The notes: generated by a model from the letters alone, not told the origin. DNA of 6,042 nucleotides from CAZWXH01 sp964637725 (GCA_964637725.1 CAZWXH010000110.1:1-6042); one strand, 5' to 3'. Counted from the stretch's first letter, positions 1 through 5,919 are shown. Program-made: numbers and translations.

Positions 1-40
1 AATCATCAAATAATATGAAATACATTTAACAAGAAGTTCT

Positions 41-69
41 TTGATTTTTTAATATATATCTTGTATACT
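41..69 (+). promoter_or_regulatory. Predicted sigma-A promoter of mutY
   Basis: A -35 box TTGATT (41-46) and a -10 box TATACT (64-69) are separated by exactly 17 bases. Transcription would start near 75-77, only 8-10 bases before the ATG at 85, so the weak Shine-Dalgarno GGTGA (76-80) would sit at the very 5' end of the mRNA. The -10 box lies inside the upstream in-frame extension that begins with TTG at 61, which argues against TTG as the start. Bases 1-40 show nothing recognisable. The promoter is a pattern match only. Confidence 0.55.
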
Positions 70-84
70 TTCATTGGTGATTAT

Positions 85-1092
85 ATGCAAAAAGAATTAA
101 TAGATTGGTACAAAACAAATCATAGAATGTTTCCATGGCGAGAAAATGAAGATCCATATAGAATATGGATTAGTGAAATCATGCTTCAACAAACTACAAC
201 CGAAGCAGTTATTCCTTATTTCAATCGTTTTATGAATACATTTGATAATATTCAAAAATTAGCTAATGCATCTTTAGAAGATGTTTATAAAATGTGGGAA
301 GGCTTAGGTTATTATCGAAGAGCAAAGCACTTACATGAAACTGCTAAAATCATTGTGGAGCAATATGACGGTTTGTTCCCTACTCTTTATGATGAAGTCA
401 TTTCATTAAAAGGAATTGGACACTATACTGCTGGAGCAATTTGTTCAATAGCTTTTCATCAACATGTAGCAGCTATTGATGGTAATGTTTTAAGAATTAT
501 AGCAAGAGTCTATTTATTAAAGGACAATATTGCTTTGATGAAAACACAAAAAAAGATAAACTTAATCGTTAATGAGCTTATTCAAGATTATGATGCTTCT
601 TCCTTTAATCAAGGCTTAATGGATTTAGGGGCAACGATATGTAGACCAGTCAATCCTAAGTGTGAGATATGTCCTATATCTAAATATTGTTTAGCTTATA
701 AACATCAACAACAAAACATATTGCCTATTAATATTAAAAATATCAAACATCAAGAATTAAATTATATTACTGCAATTATCACATATAACGATCGCTTTTT
801 ATTAATAAAAAATCCACCTGGATTACTAGAAAACCTCTATGGATTTATCCAATACAATATAGAAAGTCCTTATAGTTTTATTGAAGAGTTTCAAAAAGAC
901 TATCATGTTAACATAGCCATTCAAAGACATATAAAAAATGTGAAACATGTTTTTACACATAGAACTTGGCATATGAACATTTATCACTTTACAATAGATA
1001 AACCATTAAATAATATGTATACGCTCGATCAGATTAAAGAACTTCCAATATCAACCGCTCATTTGAAAGTATTAAAAGCATATCTAAAATAA
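85..1092 (+). CDS. mutY: A/G-specific adenine DNA glycosylase MutY
   Basis: MutY removes adenine mispaired with 8-oxoguanine or guanine in base excision repair, preventing G:C to T:A transversions. Numbered from the ATG at 85 (335 aa), the HhH-GPD core is complete: catalytic Glu31 in SEIMLQQ, the helix-hairpin-helix LKGIGHYTAGAI at 108-119, catalytic Asp132 in IDGNVLRI, and four iron-sulfur cysteines (186, 193, 196, 202) with the classic C-X6-C-X2-C-X5-C spacing. The C-terminal NUDIX-like 8-oxoG recognition domain is compact and diverged, with Phe-Thr-His at 290-292 where Phe-Ser-His is usual. The family is normally about 350-370 aa. A TTG at 61 would add eight residues, but the ATG at 85 has GGTGA five bases upstream and gives an N-terminus that aligns with E. 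coli MutY (LxDWY...PW). The gene converges on phoH and is the only plus-strand gene here. Identity is very secure. Confidence 0.96.
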   Translation: MQKELIDWYKTNHRMFPWRENEDPYRIWISEIMLQQTTTEAVIPYFNRFMNTFDNIQKLANASLEDVYKMWEGLGYYRRAKHLHETAKIIVEQYDGLFPTLYDEVISLKGIGHYTAGAICSIAFHQHVAAIDGNVLRIIARVYLLKDNIALMKTQKKINLIVNELIQDYDASSFNQGLMDLGATICRPVNPKCEICPISKYCLAYKHQQQNILPINIKNIKHQELNYITAIITYNDRFLLIKNPPGLLENLYGFIQYNIESPYSFIEEFQKDYHVNIAIQRHIKNVKHVFTHRTWHMNIYHFTIDKPLNNMYTLDQIKELPISTAHLKVLKAYLK

Positions 1093-1132
1093 AAGAAAAT
1101 CTTATTATTTAAGACTTTCTTTTTCTTTTCTT
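1091..1132. terminator. Bidirectional terminator shared by mutY and phoH
   Basis: Arms 1091-1104 and 1110-1123 form a 14-bp stem with a 5-base loop (ttatt). The left arm starts within the mutY stop codon, and the right arm lies inside the last codons of phoH. T-rich tracts follow on both sides: TTTTCTTTTCTT on the plus strand, and TTTTATTTTAG reading the minus strand. The single imperfect position (1099/1115) is an A-C mismatch in the plus transcript but a G-U pair in the minus transcript, so the stem should be slightly stronger for phoH mRNA. The stem is AT-rich, so efficiency is uncertain. Confidence 0.7.
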
Positions 1133-2088
1133 ATAAATTCATCACTATCTTCATATTTTTCAATAATACGTTGAACGACAGGATGTCTTACAACATCAAT
1201 AGCACTTAAGAATACAAACTTAATCCCAGATACTCCTTTTAAAATATCGAGTGCTCTTTTCAAACCACTTATAACTCCTCTAGGTAAGTCTATTTGAGTT
1301 ATATCACCTGTGACAATCATTTTAGAGTTAAAGCCCAAACGTGTTAAGAACATCTTCATTTGAGCATCAGTAGTGTTCTGTGCTTCATCTAAGATTACAT
1401 ATGCATCTTCTAAAGTACGTCCACGCATATACGCTAAGGGAGCAATTTCAATAACGCCCTTTTCTATCATACGCTCTGTTTGTTCTTGTCCAAGCATATC
1501 GTATAATGCGTCATATAAAGGTCTTAAATAAGGATCAACCTTTTCTTTTAAATCACCAGGTAAAAAACCAAGATTTTCACCAGCCTCAACTGCTGGTCTT
1601 GTCAAAATAATTCTTTGGACTTCATTATTCTTTAATGCTTGAACTGCAAAAACAACAGCTAAATAAGTTTTACCAGTTCCAGCTGGACCTATACCAAAAA
1701 CAACATCATTGTTTTTTAAAGCATAATAATATTCTTTTTGTCCTAGAGTTTTAGGATAAATCAGTTTCCCAGTAGTCGTTCTTGCTATCTTAATTTGATA
1801 AAGTTGTTCAACAACATCTAGACTATTTGATTCAGCAAGCTTTAAAGTATACATCACATCACGTTTACTAATTGTCTTTCCTTGTTTAACAAGATTTAAT
1901 AAAACATTTAATACTTCTTTGACTTGGTTTATCTTATCAATATCATCATTAAAAGCAATTTCATCACCTCTCACAATCATATCGATACCAAAAGCCTTTT
2001 CAATTAATTTAATATTATCTTCATGATTTCCAATCAATCGTTTAACTTCATCAATTGTATAAGAATCTAATTTAATAACTTCCTTCAT
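1105..2088 (-). CDS. phoH: PhoH family ATPase (YqfE/YbeZ-like)
   Basis: This is a cytoplasmic P-loop ATPase of the PhoH family, related to superfamily 1 helicases. In many bacteria it is linked to the RNase YbeY and to rRNA or RNA processing. Its exact substrate is unsettled even for characterised members. With the ATG at 2088 it is 327 aa, close to the usual 320. Visible motifs are a small N-terminal nucleic-acid-binding-like region (about 1-70), Walker A GPAGTGKT at 134-141, Walker B VILDEAQN at 231-238, the helicase-like MIVTGDITQIDLP at 257-269, and the family motif around RHPVVQRI near 301-308. A TTG at 2118 would add ten residues, but the ATG has a strong AAAGGAGA site. The start overlaps the end of yqfD by 17 bp, indicating translational coupling. 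The usual downstream partners pgpH and ybeY are absent: the operon ends here against mutY. Confidence 0.96.
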   Translation of the reverse strand: MKEVIKLDSYTIDEVKRLIGNHEDNIKLIEKAFGIDMIVRGDEIAFNDDIDKINQVKEVLNVLLNLVKQGKTISKRDVMYTLKLAESNSLDVVEQLYQIKIARTTTGKLIYPKTLGQKEYYYALKNNDVVFGIGPAGTGKTYLAVVFAVQALKNNEVQRIILTRPAVEAGENLGFLPGDLKEKVDPYLRPLYDALYDMLGQEQTERMIEKGVIEIAPLAYMRGRTLEDAYVILDEAQNTTDAQMKMFLTRLGFNSKMIVTGDITQIDLPRGVISGLKRALDILKGVSGIKFVFLSAIDVVRHPVVQRIIEKYEDSDEFIRKEKESLK

Positions 2089-3010
2089 TTGTTTCTCCTT
2101 TAATTCCAATATCTTCAATTAATGTATATTGCATCTTCAGTACTATTTTACTACGAGTCTTTGTCATTTGTAAAACACTTTCTTTGTCGATATGTGCATT
2201 TGTTGGAAGTTTCGCCCTAATCATCAACAAAAGATGATAAAAAGCATCGGCTTGATCTTGTTTTATATTATTAATGCTTGCTGAATATTCTCTAAAAGTA
2301 TAAGCAAATATTTTTCCTTTAACAGGAATTATCTTAGTTTCTCCACTTGTTGAAATAATTGTATTTTCAACAAGTAAATCTCCTTTTTTGACATAATCGT
2401 TTTTCTTCACTTTTAAAAGACCACTATCTATATCAGAATAAGCAATCATACCATCGTATAAAGCATAAATATTTCTAAAGTCATCTTTTTTTACTTCTTC
2501 TTGTCTTCTTTTGGTATATTCAACATGAAAAACACTTCCGATTTGATATACATTTATATATTCAACATCATTTTTATAGATTGTTTTTAGATGCGAAAGC
2601 ACTTGATTAAGACTCTCATAGTTTTTTAATAAAGAAAAAGTTTTGATATCTTCTTTTTTTAATTGTTTGTTCATACTTTCATTGACTTTTGGAAGAGTTC
2701 CAATAATTTCGATATCAAATATAAAGTACGAACATCCTATTGCCGAAATCAAAAAACAAGCTAATCCTAAGATATTCAAATATTGTCTAGATAAAAATAA
2801 TATATATTTAAATAAGCCAATTGTATTTATATAATGAAGAGGGTGTTTAAAAGATCTCAATAGATATCTTTGATATGTAGGGATATAAAATACATACATA
2901 TCATTTCTACTTCTCATATGCAAAATTTTAATTTTCTTTTTTTTACTATATTGAAGAAAAAGATATATATAAGAGTTCTCTATCTTATATAAGTCATACC
3001 CTATCGTCAT
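2072..3010 (-). CDS. yqfD: Sporulation protein YqfD
   Basis: YqfD is a membrane-anchored protein that in Bacillus subtilis and clostridia is expressed under the mother-cell sigma factor SigE. Its biochemical role is unknown. From the ATG at 3010 the protein is 312 aa, shorter than the roughly 400 aa of B. subtilis YqfD. It has a basic N-terminal domain (1-75), one clear membrane segment at about 78-100 (starting near YLNILGLACFLISAIG), and an extracytoplasmic part. That part contains a barrel-sandwich (lipoyl-like) stretch at about 182-217, YDGMIAY...VKKGDLLVEN, typical of the family. A TTG at 3019 would add three residues but its spacing to the weak AAGTGA is too short, so the ATG is preferred. 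It overlaps yqfC by 17 bp upstream and phoH by 17 bp downstream. Family assignment rests on operon position, topology and the sandwich motif; the N-terminus is quite diverged. Confidence 0.85.
   Translation of the reverse strand: MTIGYDLYKIENSYIYLFLQYSKKKKIKILHMRSRNDMYVFYIPTYQRYLLRSFKHPLHYINTIGLFKYILFLSRQYLNILGLACFLISAIGCSYFIFDIEIIGTLPKVNESMNKQLKKEDIKTFSLLKNYESLNQVLSHLKTIYKNDVEYINVYQIGSVFHVEYTKRRQEEVKKDDFRNIYALYDGMIAYSDIDSGLLKVKKNDYVKKGDLLVENTIISTSGETKIIPVKGKIFAYTFREYSASINNIKQDQADAFYHLLLMIRAKLPTNAHIDKESVLQMTKTRSKIVLKMQYTLIEDIGIKGETNEGSY
2094..2101 (-). promoter_or_regulatory. Ribosome binding site that fixes the phoH start
   Basis: AAAGGAGA read on the minus strand lies five bases before the ATG at 2088. 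It supports that start over the TTG at 2118, which has no comparable site. The site sits inside the last codons of yqfD, so ribosomes finishing yqfD would pass over it. Confidence 0.8.
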
Positions 3011-3197
3011 TATACTCAATCACTTTCACATGACCATTTAACCTGATTTCATTTTGATCATAATAATAAATTTCTAGTTTTTCTCCCCTCACATCAAGAC
3101 AATAACCATCCATCATTATTCTAAAAAAATGTTGTTCCATTACTAATAATTCTTTATATTCTTTTATAAAGACTTTATCTTTCTCTACAAGAAGCAT
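2994..3197 (-). CDS. yqfC: YqfC/YabP family sporulation protein
   Basis: This is a small soluble protein of the YabP/YqfC family, members of which are made during sporulation (YqfC under SigE in B. subtilis). The molecular function is unknown. The 67 residues show the family pattern: VFIKEYKELLVMEQ near 9-22, then a basic and hydrophobic stretch, LDVRGEKLEIYYYDQNEIRL at 34-53, and GHVKVIEY near the end. It is shorter than B. subtilis YqfC (about 90 aa) because it lacks the N-terminal segment before the conserved core. The ATG at 3197 follows a good AGGTGAG site (3201-3207). The gene leads the yqfC-yqfD-phoH operon and its TGA lies 14 bases inside yqfD. The order yqfC-yqfD-phoH matches the conserved Firmicute cluster, which strengthens a call that would be less certain from sequence alone. 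Confidence 0.85.
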   Translation of the reverse strand: MLLVEKDKVFIKEYKELLVMEQHFFRIMMDGYCLDVRGEKLEIYYYDQNEIRLNGHVKVIEYNDDRV

Positions 3198-3218
3198 ATA
3201 CTCACCTCATGTTAATAT

Positions 3219-3252
3219 ATGATATTTATGCAAAGAAAGAACACCAATATAA
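3219..3252 (-). promoter_or_regulatory. Candidate promoter(s) of yqfC-yqfD-phoH
   Basis: Two overlapping patterns occur on the minus strand in the 65-bp feoB-yqfC gap. A sigma-A-like pair is TTGGTG (3242-3247), 17 bases, TATCAT (3219-3224), with a good -10 and a poor -35. A SigE-like pair is TTATATT (3246-3252), 15 bases, CATAAATA (3223-3230), with a good -35 and a partial -10. SigE control would match the known regulation of yqfC in Bacillus. Both overlap the hairpin at 3232-3264. Neither is strong, and the region is AT-rich. Confidence 0.35.
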
Positions 3253-3264
3253 TGTTCTTTCTTT
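3232..3264. terminator. Hairpin after feoB, probable terminator
   Basis: Perfect 12-bp inverted repeat arms lie at 3232-3243 and 3253-3264 around a 9-base loop. One arm begins at the feoB stop codon (3263-3265). On the minus transcript the stem ends in TTCTTTCTTT but is followed by GCATAAAT rather than a long U run, so termination may be partial. It separates the feoAB unit from yqfC-yqfD-phoH. The distal arm and loop overlap the candidate yqfC promoter. Confidence 0.55.
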
Positions 3265-5287
3265 ATATAAATTGAAATATTCTAGCAATAGAAGCAATGA
3301 GAAAACAAATGATAATCCCAAATGTTGTTGGAAGAATAAATGCTAATAGAGTCCATTTTAGACTTTGCGTTTCTTTTTTTATTGTTAATAGAGTTGTCGA
3401 ACAAGGCCAATGAAGTAAACAAAAAACAATAGTACAAAGTGCTGTCACATATGTCCAGCCATTTGAAATTAATAGTTGAGATAATTGCATTGTTCCTATA
3501 TCAATCAATGTTCCTTGAGACATATAGGCCATAATAATAATAGGGATAACTATCTCATTAGCAGGAAATCCTAAAATAAAAGCCAATATAATCACTCCAT
3601 CCATCCCTAATGCCTTCCCAAAGGGATTTAAAAATGAAGCAATATGTGTTAATAAACTTATCTCATTTATATTGACATTCGCTAGTATCCATAATAACAA
3701 TCCAGCCGGAGCTGCCACACTCATGGCGCGAGCAAGAACAAATAAAGTTCTATCAAAAATTGAACGAACAATCACTTTTCCGATTAATGGTTTTCGATAT
3801 GATGGTAACTCTAACGTAAATGATGATGGTATACCTTTCAAAACAGTTTTAGATAGAATTTTAGATGAAACAAAAGTTAAGACTATCCCTAATATAACTA
3901 TGCAGGTTAGTAAAAGCGCCGATGTTATCGAGGCGAAAAAACCTCCTCCTATCCCAACAAAGAATATAGTTATAAGAGTAATTAAAGTCGGAAACCTACC
4001 ATTACATGGAACAAAACTATTTGTTACCATAGCAATGATTTGTTCACGAGGAGAATCAATAATTCGACAACCTGTTACTCCAGCAGCATTACACCCAAAT
4101 CCCATGCACATTGTTAATGCTTGTTTTCCACATGTATGTGCCTTTTTAAAGTAATAATCTAAGTTGAATGCAATACGAGGAAGATAACCAAAATCTTCTA
4201 ACAATGTAAACAATGGAAAGAATATAGCCATTGGTGGAAGCATAACGGAAACCACCCATGCCAATACACGATACATACCATGAACTAACATATCAACTAT
4301 CCATGATGAAACATGAATATTCAATAGAAAGTCAGCTAGAATATTTTCAATTGAAAACAAAAAATCACTTAAATATTGCGAAGGAATATTAGCACCATAG
4401 ATACTCATCCAAAAAATCAAGCATAAAAGTAAAATCATAATAGGTATTCCTGTTCTTTTGCTTGTAAATATGTGATCTAATTTTCGATCACGTATTCTTA
4501 CTTCACTACTCTCATGACTCACAACAGTATTTGCGGTGATTTCGGCTTTTTTAATAATTGATTTAATAATATTGTCATGAAATTCTTCGTTGATAAATCT
4601 TCTTGCATTATGAATGGCTGTTATAAGTTTTTTATTATCTAGAGATGTATATTGTTTTAAAAAACAATCATCTTCTAATAAACGTAAAGCTATCCATCGT
4701 GGATTTGGTTTTAAAGTATTTGGTATAACTTCTAACACTTTATCTATCGCATATTCTATAGAGATTGGATAATCTATTTTATCCACTTCGCTTTTTGAAT
4801 CAAAATCATGAATTGTTTCTTGTAATACATCAATCCCTTTTTTTTGATTTGCTGAAGTAGCAATAACAGGAACTTTCAATATTTTTGATAGTTTTTCAAT
4901 ATCAACAGATATATTTTTTCTTTTTGCTTCATCTAATAAATTCACACATACAATAACTTCATTCGTAATCTCTAAAGTTTGATAAACAAGATTAAGATTT
5001 CTTTCTAAGCATGTTGCATCACACACAATTACTATACAGCCATACTCACCAAAACAAATAAAATCACGGGCAACTTCTTCTTCAAGCGAATGTGCTTTTA
5101 ATGAATATGTCCCTGGTAAATCGACCAAACAGTATGTCTTCTTTTTATAAACATAACGTCCTTCAGCTCTTTCGACTGTTTTACCAGGCCAATTTCCAGT
5201 ATGTTGATTTAATCCTGTTAAAGCATTAAATAAAGTACTTTTTCCAACATTAGGATTGCCTACAAATGCTATGGTTTTATCATCCAC
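3263..5287 (-). CDS. feoB: Ferrous iron transporter FeoB
   Basis: FeoB is the inner-membrane Fe(II) permease, with an N-terminal cytoplasmic G protein domain fused to a membrane domain. The 674 residues cover the whole family architecture. G1 is GNPNVGKST at 10-18, the switch I threonine is Thr37 in WPGKTVE, G3 is DLPG at 56-59, G4 is NLLD at 116-119, and G5 is TSA at 144-146. A helical GDI-like spacer spans about 165-270. The membrane part (from about 281) carries gate motif 1, with GFGCN at 396-400 and PCNGRFP at 427-433, and gate motif 2, with LGFPANE at 572-578. It also has HWPCSTT at 626-632. The start is GTG at 5287, immediately before the G1 region, with AAGGA upstream; no ATG would preserve the P-loop. 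It overlaps the end of feoA by 8 bp, so the two are coupled. The length is typical of the shorter Firmicute FeoB forms. Confidence 0.97.
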   Translation of the reverse strand: MDDKTIAFVGNPNVGKSTLFNALTGLNQHTGNWPGKTVERAEGRYVYKKKTYCLVDLPGTYSLKAHSLEEEVARDFICFGEYGCIVIVCDATCLERNLNLVYQTLEITNEVIVCVNLLDEAKRKNISVDIEKLSKILKVPVIATSANQKKGIDVLQETIHDFDSKSEVDKIDYPISIEYAIDKVLEVIPNTLKPNPRWIALRLLEDDCFLKQYTSLDNKKLITAIHNARRFINEEFHDNIIKSIIKKAEITANTVVSHESSEVRIRDRKLDHIFTSKRTGIPIMILLLCLIFWMSIYGANIPSQYLSDFLFSIENILADFLLNIHVSSWIVDMLVHGMYRVLAWVVSVMLPPMAIFFPLFTLLEDFGYLPRIAFNLDYYFKKAHTCGKQALTMCMGFGCNAAGVTGCRIIDSPREQIIAMVTNSFVPCNGRFPTLITLITIFFVGIGGGFFASITSALLLTCIVILGIVLTFVSSKILSKTVLKGIPSSFTLELPSYRKPLIGKVIVRSIFDRTLFVLARAMSVAAPAGLLLWILANVNINEISLLTHIASFLNPFGKALGMDGVIILAFILGFPANEIVIPIIIMAYMSQGTLIDIGTMQLSQLLISNGWTYVTALCTIVFCLLHWPCSTTLLTIKKETQSLKWTLLAFILPTTFGIIICFLIASIARIFQFI

Positions 5288-5516
5288 ATGAATCCATTCC
5301 TTGTATCTCTATATCAAAGACATCCTCTTTTCTTAATGCAATAACTGCCCCTCTTATTAAATAAGCATTAGGATCAAGAGCGGGACTCTTAAGGACACAC
5401 TGAATTTTTGTTCCCTCAATTAACCCTATATCTTGTAAACGTCTACGTATACTCCCATTAGTTCTCATTGATTTAACATATCCGAACTGCCCAATATCTA
5501 ATTCATTCATTTTCAT
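5280..5516 (-). CDS. feoA: FeoA, small SH3-like partner of FeoB
   Basis: FeoA is a small cytoplasmic SH3-fold protein needed for Fe(II) uptake through FeoB and thought to bind FeoB directly. From the ATG at 5516 it is 78 aa, the normal size. Family hallmarks are visible: GSIRRRLQDIGLIEGTKIQC (about 21-40), then SPALDPNAYLIRGAVIALRK (about 44-63), followed by the acidic EDVFDIEI. A longer reading from GTG at 5555 adds 13 residues without family similarity. The ATG at 5516 has AAGGATGA four bases upstream. A further ATG two codons later (5510) is possible but less well spaced. The gene overlaps feoB by 8 bp and is insulated from rpsU by two terminators, so feoAB is its own unit. A palindrome at 5536-5554 just upstream could be its operator. 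Confidence 0.95.
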   Translation of the reverse strand: MKMNELDIGQFGYVKSMRTNGSIRRRLQDIGLIEGTKIQCVLKSPALDPNAYLIRGAVIALRKEDVFDIEIQGMDSCG

Positions 5517-5520
5517 AAAA

Positions 5521-5528
5521 TCATCCTT
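5521..5528 (-). promoter_or_regulatory. Ribosome binding site that fixes the feoA start
   Basis: AAGGATGA read on the minus strand lies four bases before the ATG at 5516. It decides between that ATG and the upstream in-frame GTG at 5555, which has no comparable site. Confidence 0.7.
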
Positions 5529-5535
5529 ACATATT

Positions 5536-5554
5536 TGAATTAATAATAAATTCA
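5536..5554. repeat. 19-bp palindrome upstream of feoA, possible operator
   Basis: TGAATTAATAATAAATTCA is a 9-1-9 inverted repeat with eight of nine pairs matching. It ends 20 bases before the feoA ATG and overlaps a TATTAT that could be a -10 box, though I found no good -35 for it. The 9-1-9 geometry and the position next to an iron uptake operon suggest a metal-responsive repressor site (Fur or DtxR family). However, it matches the classical Fur consensus at only about half the positions. AT-rich background could produce it by chance. Confidence 0.35.
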
Positions 5555-5576
5555 CTTATCCCTATAACATATGCAC

Positions 5577-5616
5577 AAAACAAAAAAGAGACACTCCTTA
5601 TCAAATAAGAAGTGTC
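5577..5616 (-). terminator. Second (distal) terminator after rpsU
   Basis: Arms 5590-5601 and 5605-5616 make a 12-bp stem with a 3-base loop. On the minus transcript the one imperfect position is a U-G pair, and the stem is followed by TCTTTTTTGTTTT, a classical U tract. On the plus strand that position is a C-A mismatch and no U tract follows, so it works for the minus strand only. Confidence 0.85.
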
Positions 5617-5647
5617 AAAATAAAAACCGAAAAGCATAAGCTTTTCG
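5617..5647 (-). terminator. First (proximal) terminator after rpsU
   Basis: A perfect 8-bp stem (arms 5628-5635 and 5640-5647, loop of four bases) is followed on the minus transcript by GTTTTTATTTT. It begins 21 bases after the rpsU stop codon and directly precedes a second terminator. Confidence 0.85.
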
Positions 5648-5668
5648 ATTATATATCATGTATAAAGA

Positions 5669-5851
5669 TTATCTTTGTTTACCTTTATTTTTTCTAGCAG
5701 CTTCAGATTTCATCTTACGCTTTAAACCAGGCTTAACATAGAATTCTCTTTTACGAGCTTCAGCAAGGGTACCAGTTCTAGAAACTTGTCTCTTAAAACG
5801 ACGTAAAGCATCATCTAAAGATTCATTATCTCTGACTACAGTTTTTGACAT
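5669..5851 (-). CDS. rpsU: 30S ribosomal protein S21
   Basis: S21 is a small basic protein of the 30S subunit platform, near the anti-Shine-Dalgarno end of 16S rRNA, and helps initiation. The 60 residues match the Firmicute family nearly end to end: MSKTVVRDNESLDDALRRFK, then GTLAEARKREFYVKPG, then a lysine- and arginine-rich tail KSEAARKNKGKQR. B. subtilis S21 has 57 residues. The ATG at 5851 lies ten bases after AAAGGGGGG. The gene has its own promoter (5891-5919) and two tandem terminators, so it is probably a single-gene unit. In many Firmicutes rpsU lies next to yqeY and near the phoH region; yqeY is not seen here. Confidence 0.98.
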   Translation of the reverse strand: MSKTVVRDNESLDDALRRFKRQVSRTGTLAEARKREFYVKPGLKRKMKSEAARKNKGKQR

Positions 5852-5861
5852 TGTGGAATTT

Positions 5862-5870
5862 CCCCCCTTT
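5862..5870 (-). promoter_or_regulatory. Unusual G-run ribosome binding site of rpsU
   Basis: AAAGGGGGG read on the minus strand stands ten bases before the ATG. A run of six G is odd in such an AT-rich genome. It differs from AAAGGAGG by a single substitution of A to G, allowing a G-U pair with the anti-Shine-Dalgarno. Just after it comes GGAAATTCC, a self-complementary 9-mer. Confidence 0.65.
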
Positions 5871-5890
5871 ACTCATTAATTACATGCGTT

Positions 5891-5919
5891 ATTATACCTT
5901 GATATTATAATAAAATCAA
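5891..5919 (-). promoter_or_regulatory. Sigma-A promoter of rpsU
   Basis: On the minus strand TTGATT (5914-5919) and a perfect TATAAT (5891-5896) are separated by 17 bases. Transcription would begin near 5884 and give a leader of about 32 bases. The -35 box starts only nine bases beyond the deoC stop codon. It is the strongest promoter match in the window. Confidence 0.8.
5899..5919. repeat. 21-bp imperfect palindrome over the rpsU -35 and spacer
   Basis: The segment starts TTGAT and ends ATCAA on the minus strand, with nine of ten pairs matching around a central base. It covers the -35 box and almost the whole spacer. It could be an operator or a weak AT-only hairpin terminating deoC, or a chance product of AT-rich sequence. 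Confidence 0.25.

Noticed and set aside
1..40. Possible end of an upstream gene or divergent promoter
   Set aside because: Short AT-rich sequence with stops on the frames I read and no paired promoter boxes; nothing can be supported.
61..84. TTG-initiated N-terminal extension of mutY
   Set aside because: It overlaps the predicted -10 box, adds residues absent from the family, and has no ribosome site; the ATG at 85 fits better.
2089..2118. TTG start for phoH ten codons upstream
   Set aside because: The ATG at 2088 has a strong AAAGGAGA site; the TTG has none and the extra residues are not family-like.
2643..2834. 63-codon plus-strand reading frame inside yqfD
   Set aside because: Antisense shadow of the yqfD membrane segment, with no ribosome site or recognisable motif.
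3672..4154. 160-codon plus-strand reading frame inside feoB
   Set aside because: Antisense to the conserved gate region of feoB; its length follows from feoB codon constraints and the product resembles nothing known.
5517..5555. GTG-initiated 13-residue extension of feoA
   Set aside because: It would translate through the palindrome and the AAGGATGA site, and lacks similarity to FeoA.
5577..5650. Riboswitch or small RNA formed by the two hairpins
   Set aside because: Both hairpins have U tracts and follow rpsU directly, so tandem terminators explain them; no riboswitch core was seen.
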